Virus record (IMG/VR): IMGVR_UViG_3300009506_000013
Span: 1-64,000 of that record
Source: a virus
Length of the DNA: 64,000 nt
Reading direction: 5' to 3' (one strand)
Shown here one piece after another: positions 8,213 to 16,838 of this stretch. The notes below the pieces were generated by a model. That model saw only the letters and a program-made list of their open reading frames with translations. It had not been told where the DNA came from and did no database searches. The position numbers and the translations under genes are program-made. Within the stretch, counting starts at the first letter, position 1, and each line of letters opens with the position of its first letter.

Positions 8213-8779
8213 CTAGTTTATCCAGGTTTGTATTTCGAACTCGATCTCAGAAAATTCCTTCGCCGTTCCAGAGAAGCCACAACCACAACTCAGCGTTTCC
8301 AACTCCGCATCATACGGGAAGTGCTGACGGCAGACGGGGCAAACATATGGCACCACTTCGCCCGTCTTCAACTGTAACATCTTCCGCTCCGGCTCAATGG
8401 TCACTAGCCAAGGCATCCCCGGCTCTGTCCATTCCTTTAAATAATGCCGGATCGCATCGCCCTGTTTCAGGAAGGTGCTTTTTATATCCTCCCACTTCTC
8501 CTTCACGAACCGCTCTGCCGTCATGCGGATTAATTCCGAAGTGGCCTGTACAAATACCCTCTCGCCTGGTCTCGGCTTATATTCACGAGTATAGATGCCC
8601 GGTGGGAGCTTAATCTTCATAAGATGTTTGGAGCGGCGGTTCACGATGACCTGCGGCACCTTTATATCCCCATTCACCCAAACCTTCTCCGAACAACAGC
8701 CCTCGTCACAGGCAAATGTCGTTATACAATAGGCTATAGGATATTTGTGTTTTTGTTTCATTCCAACCACATCCCCCAT
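8213..8779 (-). CDS. zinc-ribbon protein, unknown function
   Basis: 188 residues from the ATG at 8779; a GGAGG site lies eight bases upstream, better placed than for the ATG at 8794. CITTFACDEGCC sits near the N-terminus. A C-terminal zinc ribbon has CPVC then CGCGF. The middle contains a strand-rich region. It lies directly downstream of recA in the recombination operon. No family recognised. Confidence 0.65.
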   Translation of the reverse strand: MGDVVGMKQKHKYPIAYCITTFACDEGCCSEKVWVNGDIKVPQVIVNRRSKHLMKIKLPPGIYTREYKPRPGERVFVQATSELIRMTAERFVKEKWEDIKSTFLKQGDAIRHYLKEWTEPGMPWLVTIEPERKMLQLKTGEVVPYVCPVCRQHFPYDAELETLSCGCGFSGTAKEFSEIEFEIQTWIN

Positions 8780-8812
8780 TACAGCGCCTCCCATCCATTA
8801 AAGAATAGCCCG

Positions 8813-9712
8813 CTAGACTATCCCTGTATCAAAGTTTATTTGCATCTCTGCGTTCCGGAAAGGAGCGCCAATTTTGTTCTTCTTATTCGAGATGCGTGAA
8901 GTAATACCTGTTGCCTTTTGGCCAGTCTTATTAGTGCGAACCCGCTTAACAAAGACGCGGGATGAGAAGTAAAAATTCTTGGCCCTTCCGCCCGGTGTCC
9001 CTTCTTTGGCTCCGAAGAGTACACCAATTTTATCCCGTAGCTGGTTGATAAAGATACATGCGGTTTGCGTCTGGAGCATCGCAGTATGAAACTTCGGCAT
9101 GTTTACTGCCATCGCCCGCGCCAAAGCCCCAACACTCCGCTCCCCATAATCCCCTTCCAGCTGTTCCCTTGGAAGCAAAGCCGCTACACTATCTACAACT
9201 AGCAGTTGAGGCGTTTGATACATTGACCAGCTCTGCCGCACCATAGCCTCGTATTTTTTGAACTGCTGATCTACGCTGTCGGCAATCATCTCTGGCCCGG
9301 TCTTCTTGTCCACCTCATATGCAGATTCGACAATGATTAGCTGTTTAGGATCCAGCCCTTGCTTCGATGCCCATACAGTATCAAAGCTATGTTCGATATC
9401 GGCGAGCCAAGTGATGTACCCGGCCTGTTGTGCCCATGCTATAAGGGCATAGGCCAATGTACTCTTCCCGGCAGACTCATCGCCGGCAATCTCTGTATAA
9501 TAGCCACAGGGAATACCGAAGGCCTCATGACCAAGAACTTCGTTGAACAACCCGACATCGATCCAGTTTTTAATCCTCGAAATCATGTAGTCTGGATCAT
9601 CGCCAGGAATATTAACCGCCCCCACACCACCAAACGATTTGGCAACTGCGTTTGCGAGTTTGTGTATGTCTATGGTCTTGGTTTTCTTTGAGGCCTTCGG
9701 TGGTTGCTTCAT
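8813..9712 (-). CDS. RecA-like recombinase
   Basis: 299 residues. Walker A GDESAGKST (77-85), Walker B LLVVDSVAALL, the L1-like region YGERSVGALARAMAVNMP and the FINQLRDKIGVLFG block with GTPGG and an asparagine-rich end are RecA core features. It lacks the large C-terminal domain of bacterial RecA, as phage RecAs often do. It forms a recombination set with SSB, SbcC/SbcD and the PDDEXK nuclease. Confidence 0.95.
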   Translation of the reverse strand: MKQPPKASKKTKTIDIHKLANAVAKSFGGVGAVNIPGDDPDYMISRIKNWIDVGLFNEVLGHEAFGIPCGYYTEIAGDESAGKSTLAYALIAWAQQAGYITWLADIEHSFDTVWASKQGLDPKQLIIVESAYEVDKKTGPEMIADSVDQQFKKYEAMVRQSWSMYQTPQLLVVDSVAALLPREQLEGDYGERSVGALARAMAVNMPKFHTAMLQTQTACIFINQLRDKIGVLFGAKEGTPGGRAKNFYFSSRVFVKRVRTNKTGQKATGITSRISNKKNKIGAPFRNAEMQINFDTGIV

Positions 9713-9733
9713 ATTACATCTCCCTGTTGCTGG

Positions 9734-10891
9734 TTACTTCTTTTTAGCTGGTGGCCGACGCGGTGGAGTCTTCTTACCGCCCGTTGCCGGCTTGGCTGGT
9801 GGTTTAGCTGGTGGCCTCTTCGGAGGAGTCTTGGCCGCAGGAGGTGCTGTCTTCCCTGCTGGCTTTGCCGGTGGCCGCTTCGGAGGAGGTGGCGGTGGAG
9901 GAGGATCAGTTGCGACTTCCGCCGCCCCATCACCATCCCACTCGCCCGCTCCGCCGCTATCACCACCCCACTCGCCGCCACCATCGCCGCCATCGAACGG
10001 AGGATCAGCCGGTTCAGTCTCGACAGTTTCCGTTCCGGCATTCTCCCAATCCTCTGCGCCGCCTCCAGCAGAAACCTCTTCCGTTCCCCCGAAGCCATCA
10101 TCTGCTCCAGCATAGGCAGCATCATCTACATACTCCCCGCCTTCACCCGCGCCTTCAGTATCGCCCCAGACCTCCATGTGATAGGCCTCATCATAGTTGC
10201 CCAAAGCCTTTCCCAAATCAGGAAGTTTGAAAGTTTGAATCCGCTTATCGGGCATGGGAACGCCGATCACAAAGTTGCCCTCTGGATCTTGATAATATGA
10301 ACCGTCTGGATTCTTTTTGATCTTTATTGGAAATTCGTTCCGGCTGGTAGAAAAGCCCTTCTGGATGTTAACGTCTTGGACGCCTCCACGGATGCTCCGT
10401 GGCTCTTTAATTATCAGCAAGTTGATTAGAAGCCCGTGCTCAAACTGGAACACGGATGCCCCATATTCATCTGGCTTCGAGAACAGGTTGATAAGCGCAG
10501 ACCAGGTACCACAGTTCTGGGTGTCCTTCGGCTCGAAGAGTTGAGGCCCCTTCGCCCGGTCATCCCAGTCAATAATGTACATGTACACTTTCCGCTTCCG
10601 GCTTGCGTCCCGAACAAACTGGATATCTGATTTGTCTTCGCTATGAGCAAGCTCCCCCAAGCGCTGACAGGTATAGCAGTCATCTTCCCCGCATACCAAC
10701 ACTTTCGTGCTGTCTCCGGCTGGGACATAATGAACGTGACCCTCTACCCAACAAGGGATGCTACCGGGCCATTCCAGTATTCGCAACCTTGCTTCTTGAC
10801 CGTTTGGTGGCTGATAAAAATCCTTCTTGCCGCGCTCCTGCTCTCCGGCCCGTTTGGATTCCTCAGCATAGTCCTGCAATGTTTTGGTCAA
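9734..10891 (-). CDS. gp32-type single-stranded DNA-binding protein with basic tail
   Basis: 385 residues from a TTG start after AAAGGAG. The core (about 1-235) has the HVHYVP...CGEDDCYTC zinc motif of T4 gp32-like phage SSBs and aromatic residues for base stacking. Residues about 240-315 are very acidic and glycine-rich, as in SSB partner-binding tails. Unusually this is followed by eight prolines and a lysine/proline/alanine-rich tail with RPPAK and KPAK repeats, resembling histone H1 tails. Typical SSBs end acidic. Replication and recombination role by family. Confidence 0.85.
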   Translation of the reverse strand: MTKTLQDYAEESKRAGEQERGKKDFYQPPNGQEARLRILEWPGSIPCWVEGHVHYVPAGDSTKVLVCGEDDCYTCQRLGELAHSEDKSDIQFVRDASRKRKVYMYIIDWDDRAKGPQLFEPKDTQNCGTWSALINLFSKPDEYGASVFQFEHGLLINLLIIKEPRSIRGGVQDVNIQKGFSTSRNEFPIKIKKNPDGSYYQDPEGNFVIGVPMPDKRIQTFKLPDLGKALGNYDEAYHMEVWGDTEGAGEGGEYVDDAAYAGADDGFGGTEEVSAGGGAEDWENAGTETVETEPADPPFDGGDGGGEWGGDSGGAGEWDGDGAAEVATDPPPPPPPPKRPPAKPAGKTAPPAAKTPPKRPPAKPPAKPATGGKKTPPRRPPAKKK

Positions 10892-10894
10892 TTC

Positions 10895-11044
10895 TCATTC
10901 TCCTTTCTTCTTTCCAAGATGATTTATGATCCTTGCGATGAAAGCCCCAAACCCCTTAGACAAAGAACGGGTTTGGAGCCAAAGAAGCAAGGCCATGAGT
11001 ATTACAACTGTACAGACGATAGCCAAATACCACATCATATTCAT
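10895..11044 (-). CDS. small single-pass membrane protein (49 residues)
   Basis: A 49-codon frame starts at 11044 with an ATGA overlap on the gene at 11041 and ends just before the SSB start. Residues about 4-22 are a continuous hydrophobic segment (WYLAIVCTVVILMALLLWL), followed by a basic tail (GKKKGE). The coupling and single membrane helix argue that it is real. Function unknown. Confidence 0.6.
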   Translation of the reverse strand: MNMMWYLAIVCTVVILMALLLWLQTRSLSKGFGAFIARIINHLGKKKGE

Positions 11045-11580
11045 GACCAGTCGTCACCTCCACTATTAGGTCTTCCGGTTCGTTTCGCAAAGCCCTTCTG
11101 TAGTGCCTTGGTAGCCTTCTCTGTCCGGCTTTCCATAGAACGGCTCGCACTCGCATTCTCCACACCCATCTCAGTTCGCCTTGTAGCCGATAAGCCAGAA
11201 AGCATCACAGCCCTCTGATCAAAAGCCCGCGCCGCCGCTGACAAAATTCCTTTGTCCCGCTTCGCATCAAGGATCTTTATATTAAGATCATTCCATTCTG
11301 CCCGTTGATGGATGGTTGCGGTGACGAGTGCTTCTGTTACCTTCTCCCCCATCTGTATTAACCTTGCCCTTGCCGGCTTATCGGCCTTGGCCTCGAATAT
11401 GGCTAGTTGGTGTTTGTAACGGTCCATCTCATCTTCCGCAAGCACGGCGGCAATAGCAAACTGACTATAGAGTGCCGCTTGCCTTGTCATTTCCATATCC
11501 AAATCTGGAGTGATCCGGAGTATATCCTTAATTGCTTCCAGCTCTGTAGTGACCTTTGGTCCTGATCTCTTCCCGGCCAT
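11041..11580 (-). CDS. helical protein of unknown function next to SSB
   Basis: 179 residues, almost all helix, with many Ala, Arg and Glu and a basic C-terminus. The start at 11580 follows AAGGAGG, after the repeated GGAAGTAATATAAG motif. By position (between polymerase and SSB) it might be a replication or recombination mediator, but there is no recognisable motif. Confidence 0.7.
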   Translation of the reverse strand: MAGKRSGPKVTTELEAIKDILRITPDLDMEMTRQAALYSQFAIAAVLAEDEMDRYKHQLAIFEAKADKPARARLIQMGEKVTEALVTATIHQRAEWNDLNIKILDAKRDKGILSAAARAFDQRAVMLSGLSATRRTEMGVENASASRSMESRTEKATKALQKGFAKRTGRPNSGGDDWS

Positions 11581-11596
11581 GGTTCCCTCCTTGTGG

Positions 11597-11615
11597 GTTC
11601 TCTTATATTACTTCC
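11597..11615 (-). promoter_or_regulatory. second copy of the promoter-like motif
   Basis: Identical 19 bases to plus 2210-2228 (minus GGAAGTAATATAAGAGAAC), here 17 bases upstream of the start at 11580. The TATAAG core could be a -10 box; no good -35 box is visible, so an activator- or phage-sigma-dependent promoter is possible. Confidence 0.45.
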
Positions 11616-11639
11616 CCAACCCCGGCGAATCATACCTAA

Positions 11640-14600
11640 TTATTTGTATAATTTTTTAACCATATCAGCAAAGACTTCCACCGCCCGGCAGAAGGCCTGA
11701 TTGGTCGATGCATCATACATCGTAGCAGCAGGGTGAAGACAATACACCACCCAGCAAGCATACTTAGGACTCCAAATCACCTTCCCGTTCAACTCAGTAA
11801 TTTTCGCCCCCTTTATAAAAAACTCAGCAGCCACTCCTCCAGCCGCCAACACTACCATAGGCCGAATCATCTTCAGCTCCTTATCTAACCAAATAGATGA
11901 ACACTTCTTTGGATATATGGCGCTAGGAATTTTGTTATTTGGCGGACGGCACTTCAATACATTGTTCACATGAACGCGTGTTCTCGGAATACCACCCCGG
12001 TTCAGTAGTTCATTCCAGATCTTTTTGCCCGACTTACCAATCAGCCCAATTCCTTTCTCATCTTCAGAGGCACCCGGTGATTCCGCCACAACCATCGCAT
12101 CATACAGCCCACGGCTTGGCCGCACCGGGGCAGTACAACCCTGCCGCAACTTACATTCTGTACACTCCAATACCTCATCATCAAACGGCCCACTCTCCTC
12201 CTCGCACCTATTACCTAGAGTAATGGCAGGAAGAAAGGCTTGGTTCACTTCTCCTATTAGCTCTTCCAAAAATAGGATCTTATGGGCCACGAGTTTCAAG
12301 TCCACTCCCCCTCTTTTATCTGGCGCAACCTTCGCCCGTATCAACACCCAGCAGTTCTCAGCAGTCTCGATTTTTTTCTTGACATCGGTATCGCTCACGC
12401 CATGAGTACACCTGTGATCAAAAGTAATCATCATCTGGTTCTGGCCATCGAAAAAGTTCCCATATGCTCCTCCCAAATCGCCGCCACCCCGCTTATCAGT
12501 AACATGGTCCCGATAGGAATACTTGATCTTGTCGATGCGCCCTATGAAATTGTGATCTCCTTTTATCTCCCGACGCAACACAGACCGAAGTGTGCTGATG
12601 GGAATTTTCTTCTTAATCCTCTTCACCAAGGCCGATATCTTATACAGCGGATCATCCGAAGGCCCAAAGTCCAACACATCCCCGACCAAGGCCAAGACTT
12701 CCTCTTTGCTATCCTTTGGATCCAGTACGCCGTTGCCGGCTAACACCTCATCAATATCCCGGCTACAAAGCACCCCAATACCCAACGAACGCAAGGCCCC
12801 ACTCAGTCCAAGGTTCTTCACCACCCTTTTATTGACGGTCTTTCTCGCCACATTCTCCAAGAAGCTATCCAATGAAGAGAAACAGCCCTTGGTGTTTACC
12901 TTCTTTCTGGCCTTGAGGATCTCTGCTCCAGACCGCTCTGAGATAGAAGTAATACTACTCAACCCGGCCCGTAGCACTCCCGGCTCCTCGATGGTCCATA
13001 TGTCGGCTGACTTGTTGATATCCGGCCATAGAACCTTGATCCCGTTCTTTCGGGCATCATCAACGTAGTCTGACTTGAACTCCGCTCTCGCATAGTTGAT
13101 AAGGGAACAATAGAACTCTGTCGGATAGTAGACTTTCAGCCACATGGTCCAGTAACCAATCTTTGTATACGCTACCGCATGGGACTTGTTAAAGCCATAG
13201 GAACCAAAGAACACCATCTTATCAAACACAGCGCTGGCCTCATCTTCGCTCATAGTCTTCAGCTTCCGACACCCATCCATGAACTCCTTTTTGAACCCGG
13301 CTATTTTTTCTGTCCCTTCGCTCTTGGATATCGCCTTCCGGATTGTATCCACCGTTCGCCAACCGATACCGGCGCCATGGTAGAGTACCTGCATAATCTG
13401 CTCCTGGTAAAGCATGATGCCGAATGTATCCTTGGTGATCTTATCGTAAAAGCCTGAGACTGGAGTGACCTGCTTCCGCTTGTTCTTGATCTCCTTAAAT
13501 TCGTTTGTCATACCTGATTTTAGTGTGCCCGGCCTCCACAATGCATTTATATCAACCAAGTCTTTAAAGCTATTCACTCCGATCTCCCGGCAGAAAACAC
13601 CAAGCCCTGCCGTACCGAACTGGAACACCCCAACGGTATTCCCCCGGCTAAATTGCTCCAGAACTTTCTCATCATCCAGCCGGATCTTATCATAATCAAT
13701 CTTTACTCCCGGCCAGTTATACTCGATCAGCTCCTTTGCCCGGTTGAGAACAGTCAGCGTCGATAGCCCAAGGATATCCAGCTTCATTAACCCCCAGTCA
13801 TCAATATCCTTCTTGTCCCAGTTGATTGTCCGCACCCCATCCTTCGCATTGATAACAACACATCGTTCACCATCATACAATGGAGTCTTTGATATTACTA
13901 CACCAGCGGCATGGACGCCGCCCTGCCGGCAGATACCCTCCAAAGACTTTGCTACACTCACTACACGTGGATATTTTTTCGCAAATTCCTTACACTCTTG
14001 GAATGTAGTAAACGCATCCTCAATGGAGTAGTCTTCCCGCGCATCTCCTCCGCTCCGCTTGATGATGGCTTTGGCCGCCCGCCCAACCTCCTCATTAGAA
14101 ACGTTGAAAACTCTCGCGACATCCCGAAGAGTCTGCCGCCCGTGCATCTCGTTGAACGTCTTGATCTGAAGCACGTTCTTGTCTCCATATTCCTTCCGGA
14201 AGTAACTGATCACTTCATCGCGGCGGTCATCTTGGAAATCAACATCGATGTCAGGATAGTCAATGCGGCCCGGACTAATAAACCTTTCAAAGTTCAGGTT
14301 ATACTCCAACGGGTCAACATCCGTTATCTCCAAACAATAGGCCAGCAAGCTCCCCCCAACCGAACCACGGCCCGGTCCAACCATTATACCATTCTCCCGA
14401 CACCACCAGATAACATCCGTCAGCACAAGGAAGTACGCCGCAAAGCCCAGCGAGCATACCTGACCAATCTCATGTTCTAGCCGCGCCCGGTAGTCTTTCT
14501 TTCCGGCCAATCCTTTCTTCTTCAACCCAATCCAAGCCAGCTCATACACCAGTTTCTCAGCCCTCTTCTTCAGCCCAGCAAAGCGGGAAGGCATCGGCAG

Positions 14601-15428
14601 GTTCACATCAATCTTTTCCATATCAAAATTACATTTCTCCACCACCCGCTCTGTATTCGCCATCATCCATTGGGCATGCTTCGGGTTACACTTCGCCTCC
14701 ACGAGCGCATCATACATCTCCTTATCCGTCCGCAGCCAAAGATCCTTTACATCAAACCGCATCCGGTCCTTATCATCCCAACGCCGGTGACTGCCTACTG
14801 CGAGCGCCACCTCATGGGCGATGTGCTCCCCCTTATATATGTAGTGAACATCGTTGGTGACTATAATGGGGATGCGGGACTTGACATGAAGCTCTAATGC
14901 GCGGGTGTAGATTTCAGCTTGCGGCTTCCAATATAAGTATGGCTGTGTCTCGAAGTAAAAATCATTTCCCAGCTTCTTATACAGCCATTTACATACCTTC
15001 TCATATTCAGGATGCGATAGAAGGCCGGAGGTACATGCTGTCGATACCACAACATCCTCCAGGTTCCCCAGCTGATCCAAGGTTACACAAGGCCGATAGT
15101 AGAACTGATCTTGGTTCGCGACTGTTAGCGCGGCCATCATACTCTTCAACCCCGCATAACTCTTCGCCAACACCAAGGCATGATACCGCTTCAGCCCCTT
15201 CTCCTTTTTAAACTTCTCAACCACGTACATCTCGCAACCGACAATTGGTTTGATACCATTCTTCTTGCATTCCTTGTAAAATTTAACCGCTCCGTCAACA
15301 TTACCGTGGTTGGTCTGGGCCAAAGCCTTGAACCCAAGCTCTTTCGCTCTCTTCACCAAGTCTGGAGTCTTACAGATCCCATCCAAGGTGCTATAGTGAT
15401 CGTGTACATGTAGGTGTGTAAATTTCAT
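11640..15428 (-). CDS. dnaE: DNA polymerase III alpha subunit fused to a family-4 uracil-DNA glycosylase domain
   Basis: 1262 residues. The N-terminal PHP domain starts HLHVHDHYSTLDG. The family C polymerase active site PDIDVDF lies near residue 391, and fingers motifs such as FNKSHAVAYTKI follow. The last ~175 residues are a different domain: ECTEC, AESPGASEDEKG, then VNNVLKCRPPNNKIP, KKC and LHPAA. This is the four-cysteine, GEAPG-like and HP(S/A) pattern of iron-sulfur uracil-DNA glycosylase family 4. The frame is continuous, so the fusion is real. Replicative polymerase role is clear; the glycosylase may scan the template for uracil. SPO1 polymerase carries a related domain. Confidence 0.95.
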   Translation of the reverse strand: MKFTHLHVHDHYSTLDGICKTPDLVKRAKELGFKALAQTNHGNVDGAVKFYKECKKNGIKPIVGCEMYVVEKFKKEKGLKRYHALVLAKSYAGLKSMMAALTVANQDQFYYRPCVTLDQLGNLEDVVVSTACTSGLLSHPEYEKVCKWLYKKLGNDFYFETQPYLYWKPQAEIYTRALELHVKSRIPIIVTNDVHYIYKGEHIAHEVALAVGSHRRWDDKDRMRFDVKDLWLRTDKEMYDALVEAKCNPKHAQWMMANTERVVEKCNFDMEKIDVNLPMPSRFAGLKKRAEKLVYELAWIGLKKKGLAGKKDYRARLEHEIGQVCSLGFAAYFLVLTDVIWWCRENGIMVGPGRGSVGGSLLAYCLEITDVDPLEYNLNFERFISPGRIDYPDIDVDFQDDRRDEVISYFRKEYGDKNVLQIKTFNEMHGRQTLRDVARVFNVSNEEVGRAAKAIIKRSGGDAREDYSIEDAFTTFQECKEFAKKYPRVVSVAKSLEGICRQGGVHAAGVVISKTPLYDGERCVVINAKDGVRTINWDKKDIDDWGLMKLDILGLSTLTVLNRAKELIEYNWPGVKIDYDKIRLDDEKVLEQFSRGNTVGVFQFGTAGLGVFCREIGVNSFKDLVDINALWRPGTLKSGMTNEFKEIKNKRKQVTPVSGFYDKITKDTFGIMLYQEQIMQVLYHGAGIGWRTVDTIRKAISKSEGTEKIAGFKKEFMDGCRKLKTMSEDEASAVFDKMVFFGSYGFNKSHAVAYTKIGYWTMWLKVYYPTEFYCSLINYARAEFKSDYVDDARKNGIKVLWPDINKSADIWTIEEPGVLRAGLSSITSISERSGAEILKARKKVNTKGCFSSLDSFLENVARKTVNKRVVKNLGLSGALRSLGIGVLCSRDIDEVLAGNGVLDPKDSKEEVLALVGDVLDFGPSDDPLYKISALVKRIKKKIPISTLRSVLRREIKGDHNFIGRIDKIKYSYRDHVTDKRGGGDLGGAYGNFFDGQNQMMITFDHRCTHGVSDTDVKKKIETAENCWVLIRAKVAPDKRGGVDLKLVAHKILFLEELIGEVNQAFLPAITLGNRCEEESGPFDDEVLECTECKLRQGCTAPVRPSRGLYDAMVVAESPGASEDEKGIGLIGKSGKKIWNELLNRGGIPRTRVHVNNVLKCRPPNNKIPSAIYPKKCSSIWLDKELKMIRPMVVLAAGGVAAEFFIKGAKITELNGKVIWSPKYACWVVYCLHPAATMYDASTNQAFCRAVEVFADMVKKLYK

Positions 15429-15718
15429 TCACAGCCTTCCTTCTTTAGGATTTTGGTTACAGTCATGTTTGCATAGTTCGACAGATCTCTCAAGGTATCC
15501 ACGAGACCATCCACCAACATGGGATCAATACTCTCCACAGTCCCTTCCTTCATCAAGGCCCTCAGCCTTTCAAACTTCCTACGGATATCATAATAGCTTG
15601 CCTTGATGTCGATCTTGTAGAAGCTCCCATCATACATCACATTCTTTTCCGCATACAGCTTCCGGCAAGCTTCTTGCTCTTCTATAAAGGCCCGTTTCTG
15701 CTGTTCGATTTTGATCAT
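15425..15718 (-). CDS. Nmad1-like (DUF1599) protein
   Basis: 97 residues. YAEKNVMYDGSF, IDIKASYYDIRRKFERLR and DTLRDLSNYANM match the helical pattern of DUF1599, also called nucleotide-modification-associated domain 1. It overlaps the polymerase start by ATGA and the SDR stop by TAATG, so the three are translationally coupled. The family is found near phage DNA modification genes; its reaction is not known. Confidence 0.65.
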   Translation of the reverse strand: MIKIEQQKRAFIEEQEACRKLYAEKNVMYDGSFYKIDIKASYYDIRRKFERLRALMKEGTVESIDPMLVDGLVDTLRDLSNYANMTVTKILKKEGCE

Positions 15719-16401
15719 TACTTTCCCCCAGTTATCTCGTAGTTTGCCCCGTTAATAAACTCTGCATCATCGCTGAGCAAGAACAAACAAACCTTCGCCA
15801 CCTCCTCCGGTTTCGCCGGTCTTCCCATTGGGATCTGCTTGTTCATGGTTTCTTCGGCATAGTCATGGACCCATCCCCGCTCCCGGTCTAACCACTCGTA
15901 CACACCGCTCAGCATTTGGGTCCGCTCCACCTGCGTAGGGCTCACGCAATTAATCCTCCAGCCCTTCTCAGCCAGCTCGCGGGCCATACACCGGGTCATT
16001 TGGACCAGTGCCGCTTTCGAGGCACAATACATACTGGAAGCCCGCATCGCAACCTTCGCCGCATCCGAAGCAAGGAACACCACACGGAAAGGCTCCACCT
16101 TCATCCGGACCGCAATATTGATCGCATTATACGGTGCCCAAACATTGGTCTCATACATATCCAAACCCTGATAGGATGGAGTCTTCCCGATCCAGCTGAG
16201 CGCATTTACTCCTGCCGCATATATCAGCCCGCCAATTGGCCCTGTCCTTTTAAGCTTGTACAAGTCTTCCCAGTCCGCGCCGTTTCGGGCATCGAACGCC
16301 GGCAACCCGTACAGCTCAGATTGTATCCCCCTCTCGCGACAAAGCGCAGAACAAGCCTGACCAATACCGCCCGTCCCGATTATGACCACTTTCCCCTTCA
16401 T
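15718..16401 (-). CDS. short-chain dehydrogenase/reductase
   Basis: 227 residues. Rossmann motif GTGGIG (9-14), YAAGVN (NNAG equivalent), S112 and the YCASK catalytic pair (Y125, K129), then MARELAEKGWRINCVSP and EITGGK at the end are classical SDR features. All catalytic residues are present. It oxidises or reduces an unknown alcohol/carbonyl with NAD(P). Phage SDRs often act in nucleotide or sugar modification; the neighbours favour nucleotide modification. Confidence 0.9.
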   Translation of the reverse strand: MKGKVVIIGTGGIGQACSALCRERGIQSELYGLPAFDARNGADWEDLYKLKRTGPIGGLIYAAGVNALSWIGKTPSYQGLDMYETNVWAPYNAINIAVRMKVEPFRVVFLASDAAKVAMRASSMYCASKAALVQMTRCMARELAEKGWRINCVSPTQVERTQMLSGVYEWLDRERGWVHDYAEETMNKQIPMGRPAKPEEVAKVCLFLLSDDAEFINGANYEITGGK

Positions 16402-16402
16402 A

Positions 16403-16792
16403 TTATCTCCTCTCCCACCACGGCCTTATTTCACTATAGACAAGTTGGTTTAAGGTATCGTCCCAATCTCCCTCGAACCGCACCGCCTTATCATCTACAT
16501 ATACATCCGCATGCGGCTTTCCAGGGTTCATAGGATTGTTGTATGTTTCGTGGTGCTGATTAATTTCATCGAATAGAATATTGTGTTCAATAAGCCAATC
16601 TGCTATCAGTTCCACTTCGGCCCTTGTGGTATAGATGATCACAACCCATCCAGCATCTTTCAAATATCGTAAGGCCTCAGCCGCCCCAGCCACCGGGCCA
16701 TTAAAGACTCCCGGCCCCTTAAAGCCATCATACTCGTGGATCACGCCATCGAAGTCTATACAAACAACCATTCTACCTTTTGAATCTGGCAT
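16403..16792 (-). CDS. HAD-superfamily phosphatase-like protein
   Basis: 129 residues. The nucleophile motif CIDFDGVIH (D13, D15), a threonine in IIYTTR (motif II) and the late DVYVDDKAV (motif IV acidic pair) identify a small capless HAD hydrolase. It may dephosphorylate a nucleotide or sugar phosphate. AGGAGG binding site. It lies directly after the ThyX terminator. Confidence 0.85.
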   Translation of the reverse strand: MPDSKGRMVVCIDFDGVIHEYDGFKGPGVFNGPVAGAAEALRYLKDAGWVVIIYTTRAEVELIADWLIEHNILFDEINQHHETYNNPMNPGKPHADVYVDDKAVRFEGDWDDTLNQLVYSEIRPWWERR

Positions 16793-16802
16793 TGCTCCTC
16801 CT

Positions 16803-16829
16803 AAAAGGAAAAGGCCCCGCTTGGGGCCT
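16803..16829 (-). terminator. Rho-independent terminator after thyX-like gene
   Basis: Minus strand AGGCCCC-AAGC-GGGGCCT followed by TTTCCTTTT. It lies directly downstream of the ThyX-like stop and just before the binding site of the next gene, so read-through may set relative expression. Confidence 0.8.
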
Positions 16830-16838
16830 CTCCCGACT

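Noticed and set aside
9639-10300. Plus-strand glycine/proline-rich ORFs opposite SSB
   Set aside because: They are shadows of the repeat-rich SSB tail; no ribosome binding sites, and all other genes lie on the minus strand.
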